NCBI RefSeq assembly: GCF_003346775.1
Contig: NZ_CP031219.1
Location: 1,984,001-2,048,000, forward strand
Direction of reading: 5' to 3'
Source of the DNA: Malaciobacter mytili LMG 24559
Lineage (GTDB): Bacteria; Campylobacterota; Campylobacteria; Campylobacterales; Arcobacteraceae
Length of the DNA stretch: 64,000 nt
Each line of letters begins with the position of its first letter. Position 1 is the stretch's first letter. This document shows, one piece after another, positions 38,356 to 46,443 of the stretch. Under the pieces are notes generated by a model, which did not search any database, had not been told where the DNA came from, and saw nothing but the letters and a program-made list of their open reading frames with translations. Position numbers and translations under genes: made by a program.

Positions 38356-38838
38356 TTTCCTTTTTATTAATATAGTATAATTATTATATCCCTTAGTAAA
38401 AGTCTAATAATATAACAAAATAATATTTAAAAAATGGTTAAAAACAGTGTCTAAGCATAAATTAAGTTTATTTTAGCCTATTTTTTAGGTGGTTACAAGA
38501 AGGTACCCAATAAAAAATTACTATTTTTTTATTATGTGTGTAAAAAATTTTATATTTTTTTCATTTTTTCAAGACCTAAAAAAAATTATTTTTTAATTTT
38601 TTATTGAAAGTTAATTTATTTTTTTAAGCTAGAGATAATAAATATATATACTTTTTACTTTTTTGCTATTTTATTGCTACTATTTTAAGTTTTTCTTATA
38701 ATTAACATATGACCAATATACCACAAAATCGGCTACTGTACAATTTTTATACATAAATTTTAAAATTTACATTTTTTTACATAATAATTACATAACTTTA
38801 CATTATAATTTTCTTGTAAACAAAATCAAGGAGTAAAA
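38356..38838. promoter_or_regulatory. 483-bp divergent intergenic region between gltB and dctP
   Basis: Very AT-rich, with no open frame of note. On the minus strand a TATAAT (38383-38388) could serve gltB, with a leader of about 20 nt. On the plus strand the last 75 bases hold the dctP promoter described separately. A GC-richer patch, GGTGGTTACAAGAAGGTACCC at roughly 38490-38510, stands out but I cannot assign it. The remainder shows no clear inverted repeats or riboswitch-like structure. Confidence 0.6.
38767..38809 (+). promoter_or_regulatory. dctP promoter with four phased TTACAT repeats
   Basis: TTACAT occurs exactly at 38767, 38777, 38788 and 38798, so the spacing is 10, 11 and 10 bp, one helical turn each. 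The last copy abuts a consensus -10, TATAAT at 38804-38809, and the array covers the -35 region, where no TTGACA is present. This is the geometry of an OmpR-family activator site. An OmpR-type regulator is encoded at 43641 beside a Cache kinase. AAGGAG precedes the dctP ATG. Confidence 0.8.
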
Positions 38839-39897
38839 ATGACAAAAATCATGAAAGGTATAGTATCTAGTGCTGTAGTAGCTTCAGCATTATTTTTTAC
38901 AGGTTGTGGTGACAACAAAGGTGACTCTAAGGAAACTAAAGCTTCAGCAGAAACTGCAAAGCAAACATATACACTTAAGTTCTCGCATGTTGTAAGTCCA
39001 AACACACCAAAAGGAAAAGCAGCTGATTACTTTGAAAAAAGATTAGAAGAGCTAACAAATGGACAAATTGATGTTCAAGTTTATCCTTCTTCTCAATTAT
39101 ATAATGATAATGCAGTATTAAAAGCATTGAAATTAGACTCTGTTCAAATGGCAGCACCAAGTTTCTCAAAATTTGGTAAAATTGTTCCTCAATTAGCTTT
39201 ATTTGATTTACCATTTTTATTTAAAGATATAGACCATCTACATAGGGTACAAGATGGAGAAGTAGGAAATGCTTTAAAAGGTATGGTAACAGAAAAAGGA
39301 TATAAAGCATTAGCTTTCTGGGATAATCACTTTAAACAATTCTCTTCTTCTAAAAAAGCATTATTAATGCCAGAAGATGCTGAAGGTCAAAAATTTAGAA
39401 TTATGTCTTCAAAAGTTCTTGAAGCACAATTTCATGCAGTTGGAGCAAATCCACAAATGATGCCTTTCTCTGAAGTATATTCAGGGTTACAACAAGGGGT
39501 TATTGATGCAGCTGAAAACCCAATTTCAAACATCTATACTAAAAAATTCCACGAAGTACAAAAATACTTAACAATTTCTAACCACGGATACTTAGGTTAT
39601 TTAGTTGTTATGAGTGAAAAATTCTGGAATTCTTTAACACCTGAGTTACAAGCAAAAGTTGAACAAGCTATGAAAGAAGCAACAGATAAAGAAAGAGAAT
39701 TTGCTGAAGCTTTAAATACTGAGCAATTTAACTTAATTAAAGAATATGCAGAAAAAACTGGTAAATTAGAAATCTTTACATTAACTGAAGAACAAAGAGA
39801 AGCGTGGAGAAAAGCTGTAAGTAAAATCTACCCTGACTTCTATGATAAAGAAGTTATTGGTGAAGATCTAATTAAGAAAACTTTAGCAACGGAATAA
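38839..39897 (+). CDS. dctP: TRAP transporter substrate-binding lipoprotein
   Basis: A 352-residue periplasmic solute receptor with a lipoprotein signal peptide: a hydrophobic stretch ends in the lipobox FFTGC, so the protein is tethered through Cys23. The mature protein shows the DctP fold: TLKFSHVVSPNTPKGKAA, VYPSSQLYND, GQKFRIMSS with the carboxylate-binding Arg, and QGVIDAAENPISN. It delivers C4-dicarboxylates or related acids to DctQM. A lipid anchor is less common than a free periplasmic DctP. Confidence 0.93.
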   Translation: MTKIMKGIVSSAVVASALFFTGCGDNKGDSKETKASAETAKQTYTLKFSHVVSPNTPKGKAADYFEKRLEELTNGQIDVQVYPSSQLYNDNAVLKALKLDSVQMAAPSFSKFGKIVPQLALFDLPFLFKDIDHLHRVQDGEVGNALKGMVTEKGYKALAFWDNHFKQFSSSKKALLMPEDAEGQKFRIMSSKVLEAQFHAVGANPQMMPFSEVYSGLQQGVIDAAENPISNIYTKKFHEVQKYLTISNHGYLGYLVVMSEKFWNSLTPELQAKVEQAMKEATDKEREFAEALNTEQFNLIKEYAEKTGKLEIFTLTEEQREAWRKAVSKIYPDFYDKEVIGEDLIKKTLATE

Positions 39898-39903
39898 TTT
39901 ACT

Positions 39904-40530
39904 ATGACTATTTTTAATATTATTAGTAAAATAATAGGTCATATAAATCAAAAAATCGCAGTAGTGGGAATCACTGCTGGGGTTGTTGTAGCTTTTGTAA
40001 ATGTTGTAGCTAGATACCTTTTTGATGCTTCATTTACTTGGGCAACGGAACTTACTATTTTCTCATTTTTATGGAGTGTATTTTTTGCAGCAGCATATTG
40101 CTTTAAAAAAGATGCTCATATTGCTGTAACTGTAGTTTTAGATGTTGTACCTTCAAGAATTGCAAAAATTATGTTATTAATTTCTCACTTAGTTACTTTT
40201 ATATTTTTATGTGCTGTTGCATATTTTGGATATAAATATCTATTTGTAGTTATTGACTTAGATGAAAAATCAATAGACTTATGGAATACACCTATGTGGA
40301 TTATTTATTTAGTTATTCCTGTGTCTTTCTCTTTTGGTGCTTACAGAGTTGCTGAGAGAATTCATGGAATTTTAAGTACAAGTCATGACAAAATTTTAAA
40401 AGAAACAGAAGCTGAACAAGTACTTGCTGATATGGGTATGGGTGCTAAAGAGCATAAGGATAATGAAAACGTGAAAAAACTAAATGAAATGGTTAAAGAA
40501 GTAGAAAAGAAAACAGGAGGACTACTATGA
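39904..40530 (+). CDS. dctQ: TRAP transporter small membrane subunit
   Basis: A 208-residue protein with four transmembrane helices, DctQ family, containing the conserved RYLFDASFTWATELTIFSFLWSVF-type stretch, seen here as RYLFDASFTWATELT followed by an aromatic helix. The C-terminal 50 residues are a charged extension (EHKDNENVKKLNEMVKEVE) not needed by the family core. It lies 6 nt after dctP and overlaps dctM by 4 nt. Confidence 0.93.
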   Translation: MTIFNIISKIIGHINQKIAVVGITAGVVVAFVNVVARYLFDASFTWATELTIFSFLWSVFFAAAYCFKKDAHIAVTVVLDVVPSRIAKIMLLISHLVTFIFLCAVAYFGYKYLFVVIDLDEKSIDLWNTPMWIIYLVIPVSFSFGAYRVAERIHGILSTSHDKILKETEAEQVLADMGMGAKEHKDNENVKKLNEMVKEVEKKTGGLL

Positions 40531-41807
40531 GTGTAGCAGTATTATTTGGTATATTTTTCTTCCTTGTTATTCTTGGAACTCCTATTGCTATTTGTTTAGG
40601 TGCAGCAACATTTGTAACATTAGTTTTATTTACACCTATTTCACCTATTGAAATTTCAGCGATGATGTTTGATAAGATTGAGCACTACTCACTTATGGCA
40701 ATTCCTATGTTTATTTTTGCTGGTAACTTACTAAGTAAAGGAAGTGCAGCACAAAGAATTATTGAGTTTGCTAAATCAGTTGTAGGACATTTACCAGGTG
40801 GTTTACCAATTTCTGCAATTTTTGCATCAATTATTTTTGCAGCAGTTTCAGGAAGTTCACCTGCAACAGTTGTTGCAATTGGATCTATTATGTTTGGTGC
40901 AATTATGCAAGCAGGTTATCCTAAAAAATATGCTGTTGGAACTATTGCAACAGCAGGTTCATTAGGTATTTTAATCCCTCCTTCAATTGTATTAATTGTA
41001 TATGGTGTAACTGCAGAAGTTTCTATTGGTAAGCTATTTATGGCTGGAGTTATCCCTGGTATTTTACTAGGTATTATGCTTATGGTTGTAACTTATATTG
41101 GTGCAAGAAGATTAGGGTTTGAAAGAACTGAACCACAACCTTTTAAAGTTAGATTAAAGAAAATGAAAGATGCTTCATGGGGACTTTTAACAATTGTTAT
41201 TGTTATTGGTGGTATCTATGGAGGTGTTTTCACTCCAACAGAAGCAGCAGCTGTTGCTTGTATGTGGGCATTTTTTGTATCAGTATTTATTTATAGAGAT
41301 ATTAAATTTAGTGAATTATATTCAACTGCTTTAGAATCAGCAAAAACAACTGCAATGATTATGTTTATTATTGCAAATGCAATGTTATTTGCTCACTTCT
41401 TAACAATTGAAAATATTCCACAAGCAATTACAGAAGCTTTAGTTGAAGCAAATGTAAATAAATATATGTTCCTTTTAATGGTTAATTTACTTCTAATTTT
41501 AGCTGGTTCATTTATGGAGCCAAGTGCTATTATTATGATTATGGTACCATTATTACTTCCAGTTGCAATTGCACTTGGAATTGATCCAATTCACTTTGGT
41601 ATTGTTATTACAATTAATATGGAACTTGGGATGGTTTCCCCACCAGTTGGACTTAACCTCTTTGTTACAAGTGGTTTAACAGGTATGTCTATTAAAGATG
41701 TTATTATTGCAGCATTCCCATGGACAATGACAATTTTAGCAGGATTAATACTTGTAACTTATGTTCCAGATATTGCTTTATTCTTACCTAACTTAATGTT
41801 TGGATAA
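40527..41807 (+). CDS. dctM: TRAP transporter large permease
   Basis: A 426-residue permease with twelve predicted helices that couples Na+ entry to substrate uptake. Family motifs are IPMFIFAGNLLSKG, AAVSGSSPATVVAIGSIM, ILIPPSIVLIVYG and NMELGMVSPPVGLNLFV. Its ATG overlaps the dctQ stop, and a good terminator at 41829-41862 ends the operon. Confidence 0.96.
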   Translation: MSVAVLFGIFFFLVILGTPIAICLGAATFVTLVLFTPISPIEISAMMFDKIEHYSLMAIPMFIFAGNLLSKGSAAQRIIEFAKSVVGHLPGGLPISAIFASIIFAAVSGSSPATVVAIGSIMFGAIMQAGYPKKYAVGTIATAGSLGILIPPSIVLIVYGVTAEVSIGKLFMAGVIPGILLGIMLMVVTYIGARRLGFERTEPQPFKVRLKKMKDASWGLLTIVIVIGGIYGGVFTPTEAAAVACMWAFFVSVFIYRDIKFSELYSTALESAKTTAMIMFIIANAMLFAHFLTIENIPQAITEALVEANVNKYMFLLMVNLLLILAGSFMEPSAIIMIMVPLLLPVAIALGIDPIHFGIVITINMELGMVSPPVGLNLFVTSGLTGMSIKDVIIAAFPWTMTILAGLILVTYVPDIALFLPNLMFG

Positions 41808-41828
41808 GATAAATTAAATTTTCTTCCT

Positions 41829-41862
41829 AAAAAGTAAGAGTTTTTACTCTTACTTTTTTTTT
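41829..41862 (+). terminator. Intrinsic terminator of dctPQM
   Basis: A 10-bp stem, AAAGTAAGAG (41831-41840) with CTCTTACTTT (41847-41856), has a 6-nt loop and a run of T after it. It is about 20 nt downstream of the dctM stop. Confidence 0.88.
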
Positions 41863-41879
41863 ATCTAAAAGGTTTTTAA

Positions 41880-41990
41880 ATGAATTATGAAGAGTTTACA
41901 AATGAACTTATAAGTTTTTCTATTGTTGCTTTAGTAGTTTTATTTCTTGCTTATTTAACAAAGAAAAAACAAGACCAATATAAAGATTAG
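41880..41990 (+). CDS. Candidate 36-residue single-helix membrane protein
   Basis: A short open frame, MNYEEFTNELISFSIVALVV then LFLAYLTKKKQDQYKD. It has an acidic N-terminus, one hydrophobic helix of about 16 residues and a basic C-terminus, which predicts Nin-Cout or the reverse by charge but certainly one membrane span. AAAAGG sits 7 nt before the ATG. It lies just beyond the dctPQM terminator, so it needs its own promoter or read-through, and its last four bases overlap the convergent kinase gene. Function unknown. Confidence 0.6.
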   Translation: MNYEEFTNELISFSIVALVVLFLAYLTKKKQDQYKD

Positions 41991-43543
41991 TCTTTAGGAA
42001 TAGAGATTGAAAATCTTGCTCCATTTTGAGTATTTTGAGCTTTTAATTCCCCATTTATATTTTTTTCCACAATAATTTTTGACATATAAAGACCAATACC
42101 TGTTCCATCACTATCTTTTTTAGTAGTAAAATATGGCTCAAAGATTTTTTCAATTGGAGTTACATCTATACCTTTTCCATTGTCTTCAATAAATAAAATC
42201 ACTTTATCTTCTAGCTCTTGTGAATAGATTTTTATTTTTGGATTTTTAATTTTATTAAGTATAAGTTCATCTTTTGCATTTGACATTATATTTAAAACAA
42301 CTTGTTCAAATTCGTTTAAATAAGTATCAAGCTCAATATTTTCATCAATTTGCATTTCAATATTTATATAATTATTTGTTAAAGCACTTGAAAGAATAGT
42401 CATAACTGATTCAACTGCCGTATATAGTTGAAATTTTTGTTTATCTTTTTTAGGTAAAAAAAAGTTTCTAAAATCTTCAATTGTATGAGACATATAATCT
42501 AAAACCCTTTCTGCTTCTTGTGATTTTTGATCCATTGTCTCTTTATCTAAACTATTCATATTGTATTTAAATTTAATAAACATTAATATTGATGAAAGTT
42601 CAGAAAGGGGTTGTCTCCATTGATGTGCAATATTAGAAATCATCTCACCTAAGGCAATAAACCTAGATTTTTGAACTAATAGCTGTTCTTGCTCTCTATT
42701 TTTTGCAACCTCTTCTTTTACTCTTCGTTCTAAGCTTTCATTTAATTGCATTAATTCATCAGATTTTGCTTTTACTTTATCTTGATAGTTATTTAATACC
42801 TCATCAATTTTTTTTGAAATTAAAATAGAAATAACAATTGCAATTGTTAAAAATAGTAAAAATAATAAAATATTTTGAATAACTTGTTCTTTAATTCGAT
42901 TTTTTAAATCTTCTCTTTTTAAGCTTATTTCTTTTTCAATATCATCTGTATAAACTCCAATAGCAATTACCCAATTCCATTGCGGATATAATCTAAAATA
43001 TGACACCTTTTGTTTTATTTCATCTGAATTTGGTTTTTTATAAGCATATTGATTAAATGACTCTCCATTTAATCTAATATTATTCATAAACTCCTCCCGA
43101 AACTTTTTGCCATTTTCATCTTTATAATTTGTAGAAATATAAGAACCTAATAAATCAGGTCTATTTGGGTTTACAATCATCCTAGCAAAATCATCTCCAC
43201 CTTCCATCTTTTTAATTTCATATACAAAAAAGTAATCACTTTTTTTTGCTTGAAAAGAGATATTATTTAAAAGTCTTATAGTATCCTCTTTTAATTCTTT
43301 TTCAGAGTGTGTATCCTTAATAAGATTGTAATTTAAAATATCAATTACTGTATCTACTTCTTTTTTTAAAATTGCTTTTTGATTATTATAATATTCATGT
43401 ACATATTTTTGCATTTGTTTTTCAAAATTTGCATAAGTATTTTTTACATAAAAATAAGAGATCATAAAAATCATTGAAGACATAATTATTATAAAAATAT
43501 AAATGGTCATTTTTGAAATATTTTTTTCTGTTATAAGTTGCAA
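41987..43543 (-). CDS. Cache-domain sensor histidine kinase
   Basis: A 518-residue membrane kinase: TM1 around 11-32, a periplasmic single-Cache domain (about 35-220, with SDYFFVYE and PQWNWVIAIGVY), TM2 around 222-243, a coiled coil, and the HisKA-type box NIAHQWRQPL with His307. The ATPase domain has NIMSNAKDEL, EDNGKGI and GTGIGLYMSK. The start is TTG behind AGGAAGA. It is divergent from an OmpR-type regulator and close to dctPQM; a DctS-like role sensing carboxylates is inferred. Confidence 0.9.
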   Translation of the reverse strand: MQLITEKNISKMTIYIFIIIMSSMIFMISYFYVKNTYANFEKQMQKYVHEYYNNQKAILKKEVDTVIDILNYNLIKDTHSEKELKEDTIRLLNNISFQAKKSDYFFVYEIKKMEGGDDFARMIVNPNRPDLLGSYISTNYKDENGKKFREEFMNNIRLNGESFNQYAYKKPNSDEIKQKVSYFRLYPQWNWVIAIGVYTDDIEKEISLKREDLKNRIKEQVIQNILLFLLFLTIAIVISILISKKIDEVLNNYQDKVKAKSDELMQLNESLERRVKEEVAKNREQEQLLVQKSRFIALGEMISNIAHQWRQPLSELSSILMFIKFKYNMNSLDKETMDQKSQEAERVLDYMSHTIEDFRNFFLPKKDKQKFQLYTAVESVMTILSSALTNNYINIEMQIDENIELDTYLNEFEQVVLNIMSNAKDELILNKIKNPKIKIYSQELEDKVILFIEDNGKGIDVTPIEKIFEPYFTTKKDSDGTGIGLYMSKIIVEKNINGELKAQNTQNGARFSISIPKD

Positions 43544-43640
43544 AGTTCTTCCTAATATAAACTTCTAAGTATTTTGATTTATGCTGTACTTAGGCTTTTT
43601 TTTGATATGATACCATATCTTTTCTAATAAGGATTTTACT

Positions 43641-44324
43641 ATGAATCAAGACTTAATTAAGCAATTAAGTAGCTTCAATTTGCTTTATGTTGAAGATGAA
43701 GAAGGTATTAGAAATAATATCTATGAAATTCTAAAACATATGTTTAAAAATTTATATTTGGCAAAAAATGCCCAAGAAGCCTATAAACTTTATCAAGAGA
43801 AAAGACCTGATTTAATCATTACTGATATTAGAATGCCAAAAGAGACAGGAATTGAATTAATAAAAAGAATAAGAAAAACTGACTCAAAAGTTAGAGTAAT
43901 AATTACATCAGCTCATACAGATTTAGAGTATATGTTAGAGGCAACAGAACTTCATTTAGTAAAATATATTATTAAGCCTATTACTGAAGCTAAATTAACA
44001 GAAGCTTTAGAGGCCTTTATTAAAAGTTATGAAACTGCACCTGTATATAATCTAATTTCTAAATGGATATATGATGAAAGTAAATCTTGTGTAATTGGAC
44101 CAGAAGTAGAACATATCTTAACAAAAAAAGAAAATGCCTTTTTAAAGCTTTTAATAAATAAAAATAGAATTATTACATATGAAGAGATGGAAACACAAAT
44201 TTGGGATGATTCAAATATTATGACTCCAAATGCTATGAGACTTTTTATTAAAAATTTTAGAAAAAAATTACCAGATGGTATTTTAAAAAATATTCAAGGT
44301 ACTGGCTATAGATTAGTTATTTAA
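43641..44324 (+). CDS. OmpR-family response regulator
   Basis: A 227-residue regulator. The receiver domain has the acidic pair Asp19/Glu20 region (YVEDEEG), phospho-acceptor Asp62 in ITDIRMP and Lys112 in IIKPI. The C-terminal winged helix runs from about residue 145 (LTKKENAFLKLLI ... MRLFIKNFRKKL ... IQGTGYRLV). Its likely partner is the divergent Cache kinase, and the phased TTACAT repeats upstream of dctP are a fitting target. AAGGA precedes the ATG. Confidence 0.92.
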   Translation: MNQDLIKQLSSFNLLYVEDEEGIRNNIYEILKHMFKNLYLAKNAQEAYKLYQEKRPDLIITDIRMPKETGIELIKRIRKTDSKVRVIITSAHTDLEYMLEATELHLVKYIIKPITEAKLTEALEAFIKSYETAPVYNLISKWIYDESKSCVIGPEVEHILTKKENAFLKLLINKNRIITYEEMETQIWDDSNIMTPNAMRLFIKNFRKKLPDGILKNIQGTGYRLVI

Positions 44325-45104
44325 AAACTTATCTATAGCAGTATTATTTCCCTTTATTTTTCCTAACTCTATAAAATATCCATGTCCTAAATATATTACA
44401 AAAAAAACGGCTGAAAAAAGTGTAATAAAAGGTACTAATGAAAGCATATATAACAAAAAAGTTCTAATTCTAAAACTATTTTTTTCTTTTTTATAAATTA
44501 CATTAAACTCTTCATTACTTAAAATTGTTGAAGCCACATCATAATTTAATAGTTTATGAAAAAAGTAATAAATAGGTATATTAAAAGCTATAATATTTAT
44601 AAAAGGAATAAAATATAAAGGAATTAAAATAATAAATAAAAATACCATTACAAATAAACTTTTTATTAATATAAATAAAGGACTTAATAAACTTCCATGA
44701 CCACTCATAGGTAAAGAACTATAATGTCTTTTATGAATAACTTTTAAAATAAAAGGTGTTAAAAATCCAATTATTACTAAAGTTAAAAAAACTGAAAACA
44801 TCATAATAAAAATTATTCCAACTGTATATACTAAAAATCCAACCAACCAAGCCGTAATTGAATATTGAAGTAAAAAATTTGCCCAATCATAATAAAAAGG
44901 TGCATTTTCATCAATTATTACATTTTGTCCATTTTGAACCTGAGTTATCATAATATCAAGATTTTCTAAACCATATCCTGCAGCACTAAAAAATAAAATA
45001 TACATTACTAAAAGAGTAAATAAAAGTGGTAAAAGTGCAAACTTTAACATTTTTTTTGTAAAAAAATCTTTTAAACTAATATTTACTAATTCTACTTCAT
45101 TCAT
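44313..45104 (-). CDS. EI24-domain membrane protein
   Basis: A 263-residue protein from the ATG at 45104, which AAAGGA precedes; the longer frame to 45161 only overlaps the upstream gene. It has five or six hydrophobic segments and the EI24/CysZ-like features KMLKFALLPLLFTLLV, FLTLVIIGFLTPFILKVIHKRHY and FNIPIYYFFHKLLNYDVAS. CysZ relatives move sulfate, but no sulfur genes are near and this group is generally uncharacterised. It overlaps the radical SAM gene by 8 nt and the regulator by 12 nt. Confidence 0.75.
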   Translation of the reverse strand: MNEVELVNISLKDFFTKKMLKFALLPLLFTLLVMYILFFSAAGYGLENLDIMITQVQNGQNVIIDENAPFYYDWANFLLQYSITAWLVGFLVYTVGIIFIMMFSVFLTLVIIGFLTPFILKVIHKRHYSSLPMSGHGSLLSPLFILIKSLFVMVFLFIILIPLYFIPFINIIAFNIPIYYFFHKLLNYDVASTILSNEEFNVIYKKEKNSFRIRTFLLYMLSLVPFITLFSAVFFVIYLGHGYFIELGKIKGNNTAIDKFLNN

Positions 45105-45990
45105 TATTTTCCTTTCTATCAAATCTAGTTCTATAATCACACTTTTGGCATAATTCTTCAACTACTATACCATTTTTAAAACCATTTTGAATCTCTTTTA
45201 CTCTTTTTGTATTTAAAATCTCTTCTATTTTACTATTATTTATATTTCCTAAATTAATACATGCATTTTGATCTAAACAACAAGGAATTACCTCCCCACT
45301 ACTTAAAATACCAAAATGAGAATCTAAACCATAACAAAAACCTTTAGCTGAAACTATATTATTGTTTAAACTTGGCCAATTAAAATACTCATCAAAATTA
45401 AAAAATATTTTTTTAGCAACTCTTATATTTTTAGGTTTTGTTTTATAAATCTCTTCCACATCTAAATTTGAATTAAAAAAATCATTTGTATATTTAAAAA
45501 CTTTTTTATTAAACTCTTTTGCACTTAAACTTTCATCTAAATTCCAAATTCTTAGATTTATAAAGTATTCATGCTGTTTTTCTTGTGCATATTTTATAAA
45601 AGAAAAAATTGGTTCTAAATATTGTTCTAAACTCTTTTTATGAGAGTTTGCATTATATGAATTTATAGAGAAATTTATCTGCTTTATTGTTTTATTCATT
45701 AAAGCTTTATAGTGTTTAAACGAGATATTATTAGCTGTAGTTGTAAGATTTACTTTTAAATTATATTTATTGCTAATATTTAAATATTCCTCTAAATTTG
45801 ATAAAACTAAAGGATCACCTACAATATGATATGCCAACTCTTTAGTAATATCTTTTAATTGAAAATTTAATTTATCAAATTGTTCTAAACTCATAGTAGC
45901 ATTTGGTTTGATTTTGGGAGGACAAAAGGTACATTTTAAATTACAAATATTTGTAATTTCTATATGAACTTTTCTAAATTTTTTTATAAT
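45097..45990 (-). CDS. Radical SAM/SPASM protein with no canonical start codon
   Basis: The first in-frame ATG (45894) lies after the SAM-cluster cysteines, which are encoded just upstream: ICNLKCTFC, with TGT codons at 45945, 45933 and 45924. The C-terminal part has SPASM-type cysteines (IPCCLDQ and LCQKCDY). Between the in-frame TGA at 46011-46009 and the cysteines there is no ATG, GTG or TTG. An AAAAGG Shine-Dalgarno is followed by ATT (45990) and ATA (45987). I give the ATT as start, about 297 residues; ATA is equally possible. Substrate unknown. It may also be a gene silenced by loss of its start codon. Confidence 0.7.
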   Translation of the reverse strand: MIKKFRKVHIEITNICNLKCTFCPPKIKPNATMSLEQFDKLNFQLKDITKELAYHIVGDPLVLSNLEEYLNISNKYNLKVNLTTTANNISFKHYKALMNKTIKQINFSINSYNANSHKKSLEQYLEPIFSFIKYAQEKQHEYFINLRIWNLDESLSAKEFNKKVFKYTNDFFNSNLDVEEIYKTKPKNIRVAKKIFFNFDEYFNWPSLNNNIVSAKGFCYGLDSHFGILSSGEVIPCCLDQNACINLGNINNSKIEEILNTKRVKEIQNGFKNGIVVEELCQKCDYRTRFDRKENNE

Positions 45991-46040
45991 AAAGCCTTTT
46001 ATATTTTTTCAAAATTGTATCAAAATGTTAATATTTTTAA

Positions 46041-46075
46041 TATAAAAAACCTCCATAGTAACTCACTATGGAGGT
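46041..46075 (-). terminator. Strong intrinsic terminator, minus strand
   Basis: An 11-bp perfect stem, ACCTCCATAGT (46049-46059) with ACTATGGAGGT (46065-46075), has a 5-nt loop and a T-run on the minus strand. No annotated gene ends here, which implies a short transcript just upstream. Confidence 0.88.
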
Positions 46076-46224
46076 AAATAAGGTATATATAGTGTCTAAC
46101 TGTAAGTATTTTGCTTTTTTCAAAGCACCTTAAGCTTTTGTAATAACTTTTAAGTTAAAAGATTACAATCATAAACCATATTTATGGTGGTGTTGGTTGT
46201 TTTTTAACAACATCAACTATAAGT

Positions 46225-46287
46225 TCAAATACCTTTTAAACCTCTAGTTTTTTTACAGAAAGCTTCTTTATTTAATTGTTTTTGCAA
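46225..46287 (-). CDS. Possible 20-residue peptide or 5' part of a frameshifted small gene
   Basis: A TTG start lies 4 nt after AAGGAGGTG, the best Shine-Dalgarno in the window. The frame reads MQKQLNKEAFCKKTRGLKGI (with TTG as Met) then TGA. In the +1 frame, protein-like sequence continues directly (VFELIVDVVKKQPTPP, then TAA), so a one-base insertion may have broken a gene of about 34 codons. Whether it is translated cannot be told from sequence. Confidence 0.35.
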   Translation of the reverse strand: MQKQLNKEAFCKKTRGLKGI

Positions 46288-46443
46288 TCGCACCTCCTTG
46301 TAATCTTTATATAATGTAATTGTATAGCTAATAATATTAAAGTTTGAGAAAGTTTAAAACTAATTAAAAAAATTAATGAAAAAAGGTTAAAGGATTTAAT
46401 CTCTTTTTTGTTATAAATGCATTCTAAATAAAAAGGATTTTAA

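Larger units (their letters stand above)
46041..46312 (-). ncRNA. Candidate structured small RNA with embedded 20-codon frame
   Basis: The minus strand has a -10 like box TACAAT (46319-46324), about 270 nt of sequence with four hairpins, then the terminator at 46041-46075. The hairpins are GTTGTT/AACAAC (46196-46211), CATAAA/TTTATG (46170-46186), TTGTAAT-CTTTT/AAAAG-ATTACAA (46138-46168) and TGCTTT/AAAGCA with a GAAA tetraloop (46112-46127). A perfect AAGGAGGTG (46291-46299) precedes a TTG-started 20-codon frame (46225-46287). It is not tmRNA, SRP or RNase P RNA by any motif I can see. Confidence 0.5.

Noticed and set aside
46181-46225. Short frame with three His codons (MLLKNNQHHHKYGL) as a histidine leader peptide
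   Set aside because: There are only three His codons, no ribosome site precedes it, no antiterminator alternative was evident, and no histidine gene lies downstream.
46196-46290. Programmed -1 frameshift at the T-TTA-AAA heptamer in the 20-codon frame
   Set aside because: The heptamer is present, but the -1 frame ends after five codons; the protein-like continuation is in the +1 frame, so the usual -1 mechanism does not explain it.
46041-46312. tmRNA, SRP RNA or RNase P RNA
   Set aside because: No tRNA-like ends with CCA, no SRP tetraloop domain and no RNase P core motif could be found in the transcript.
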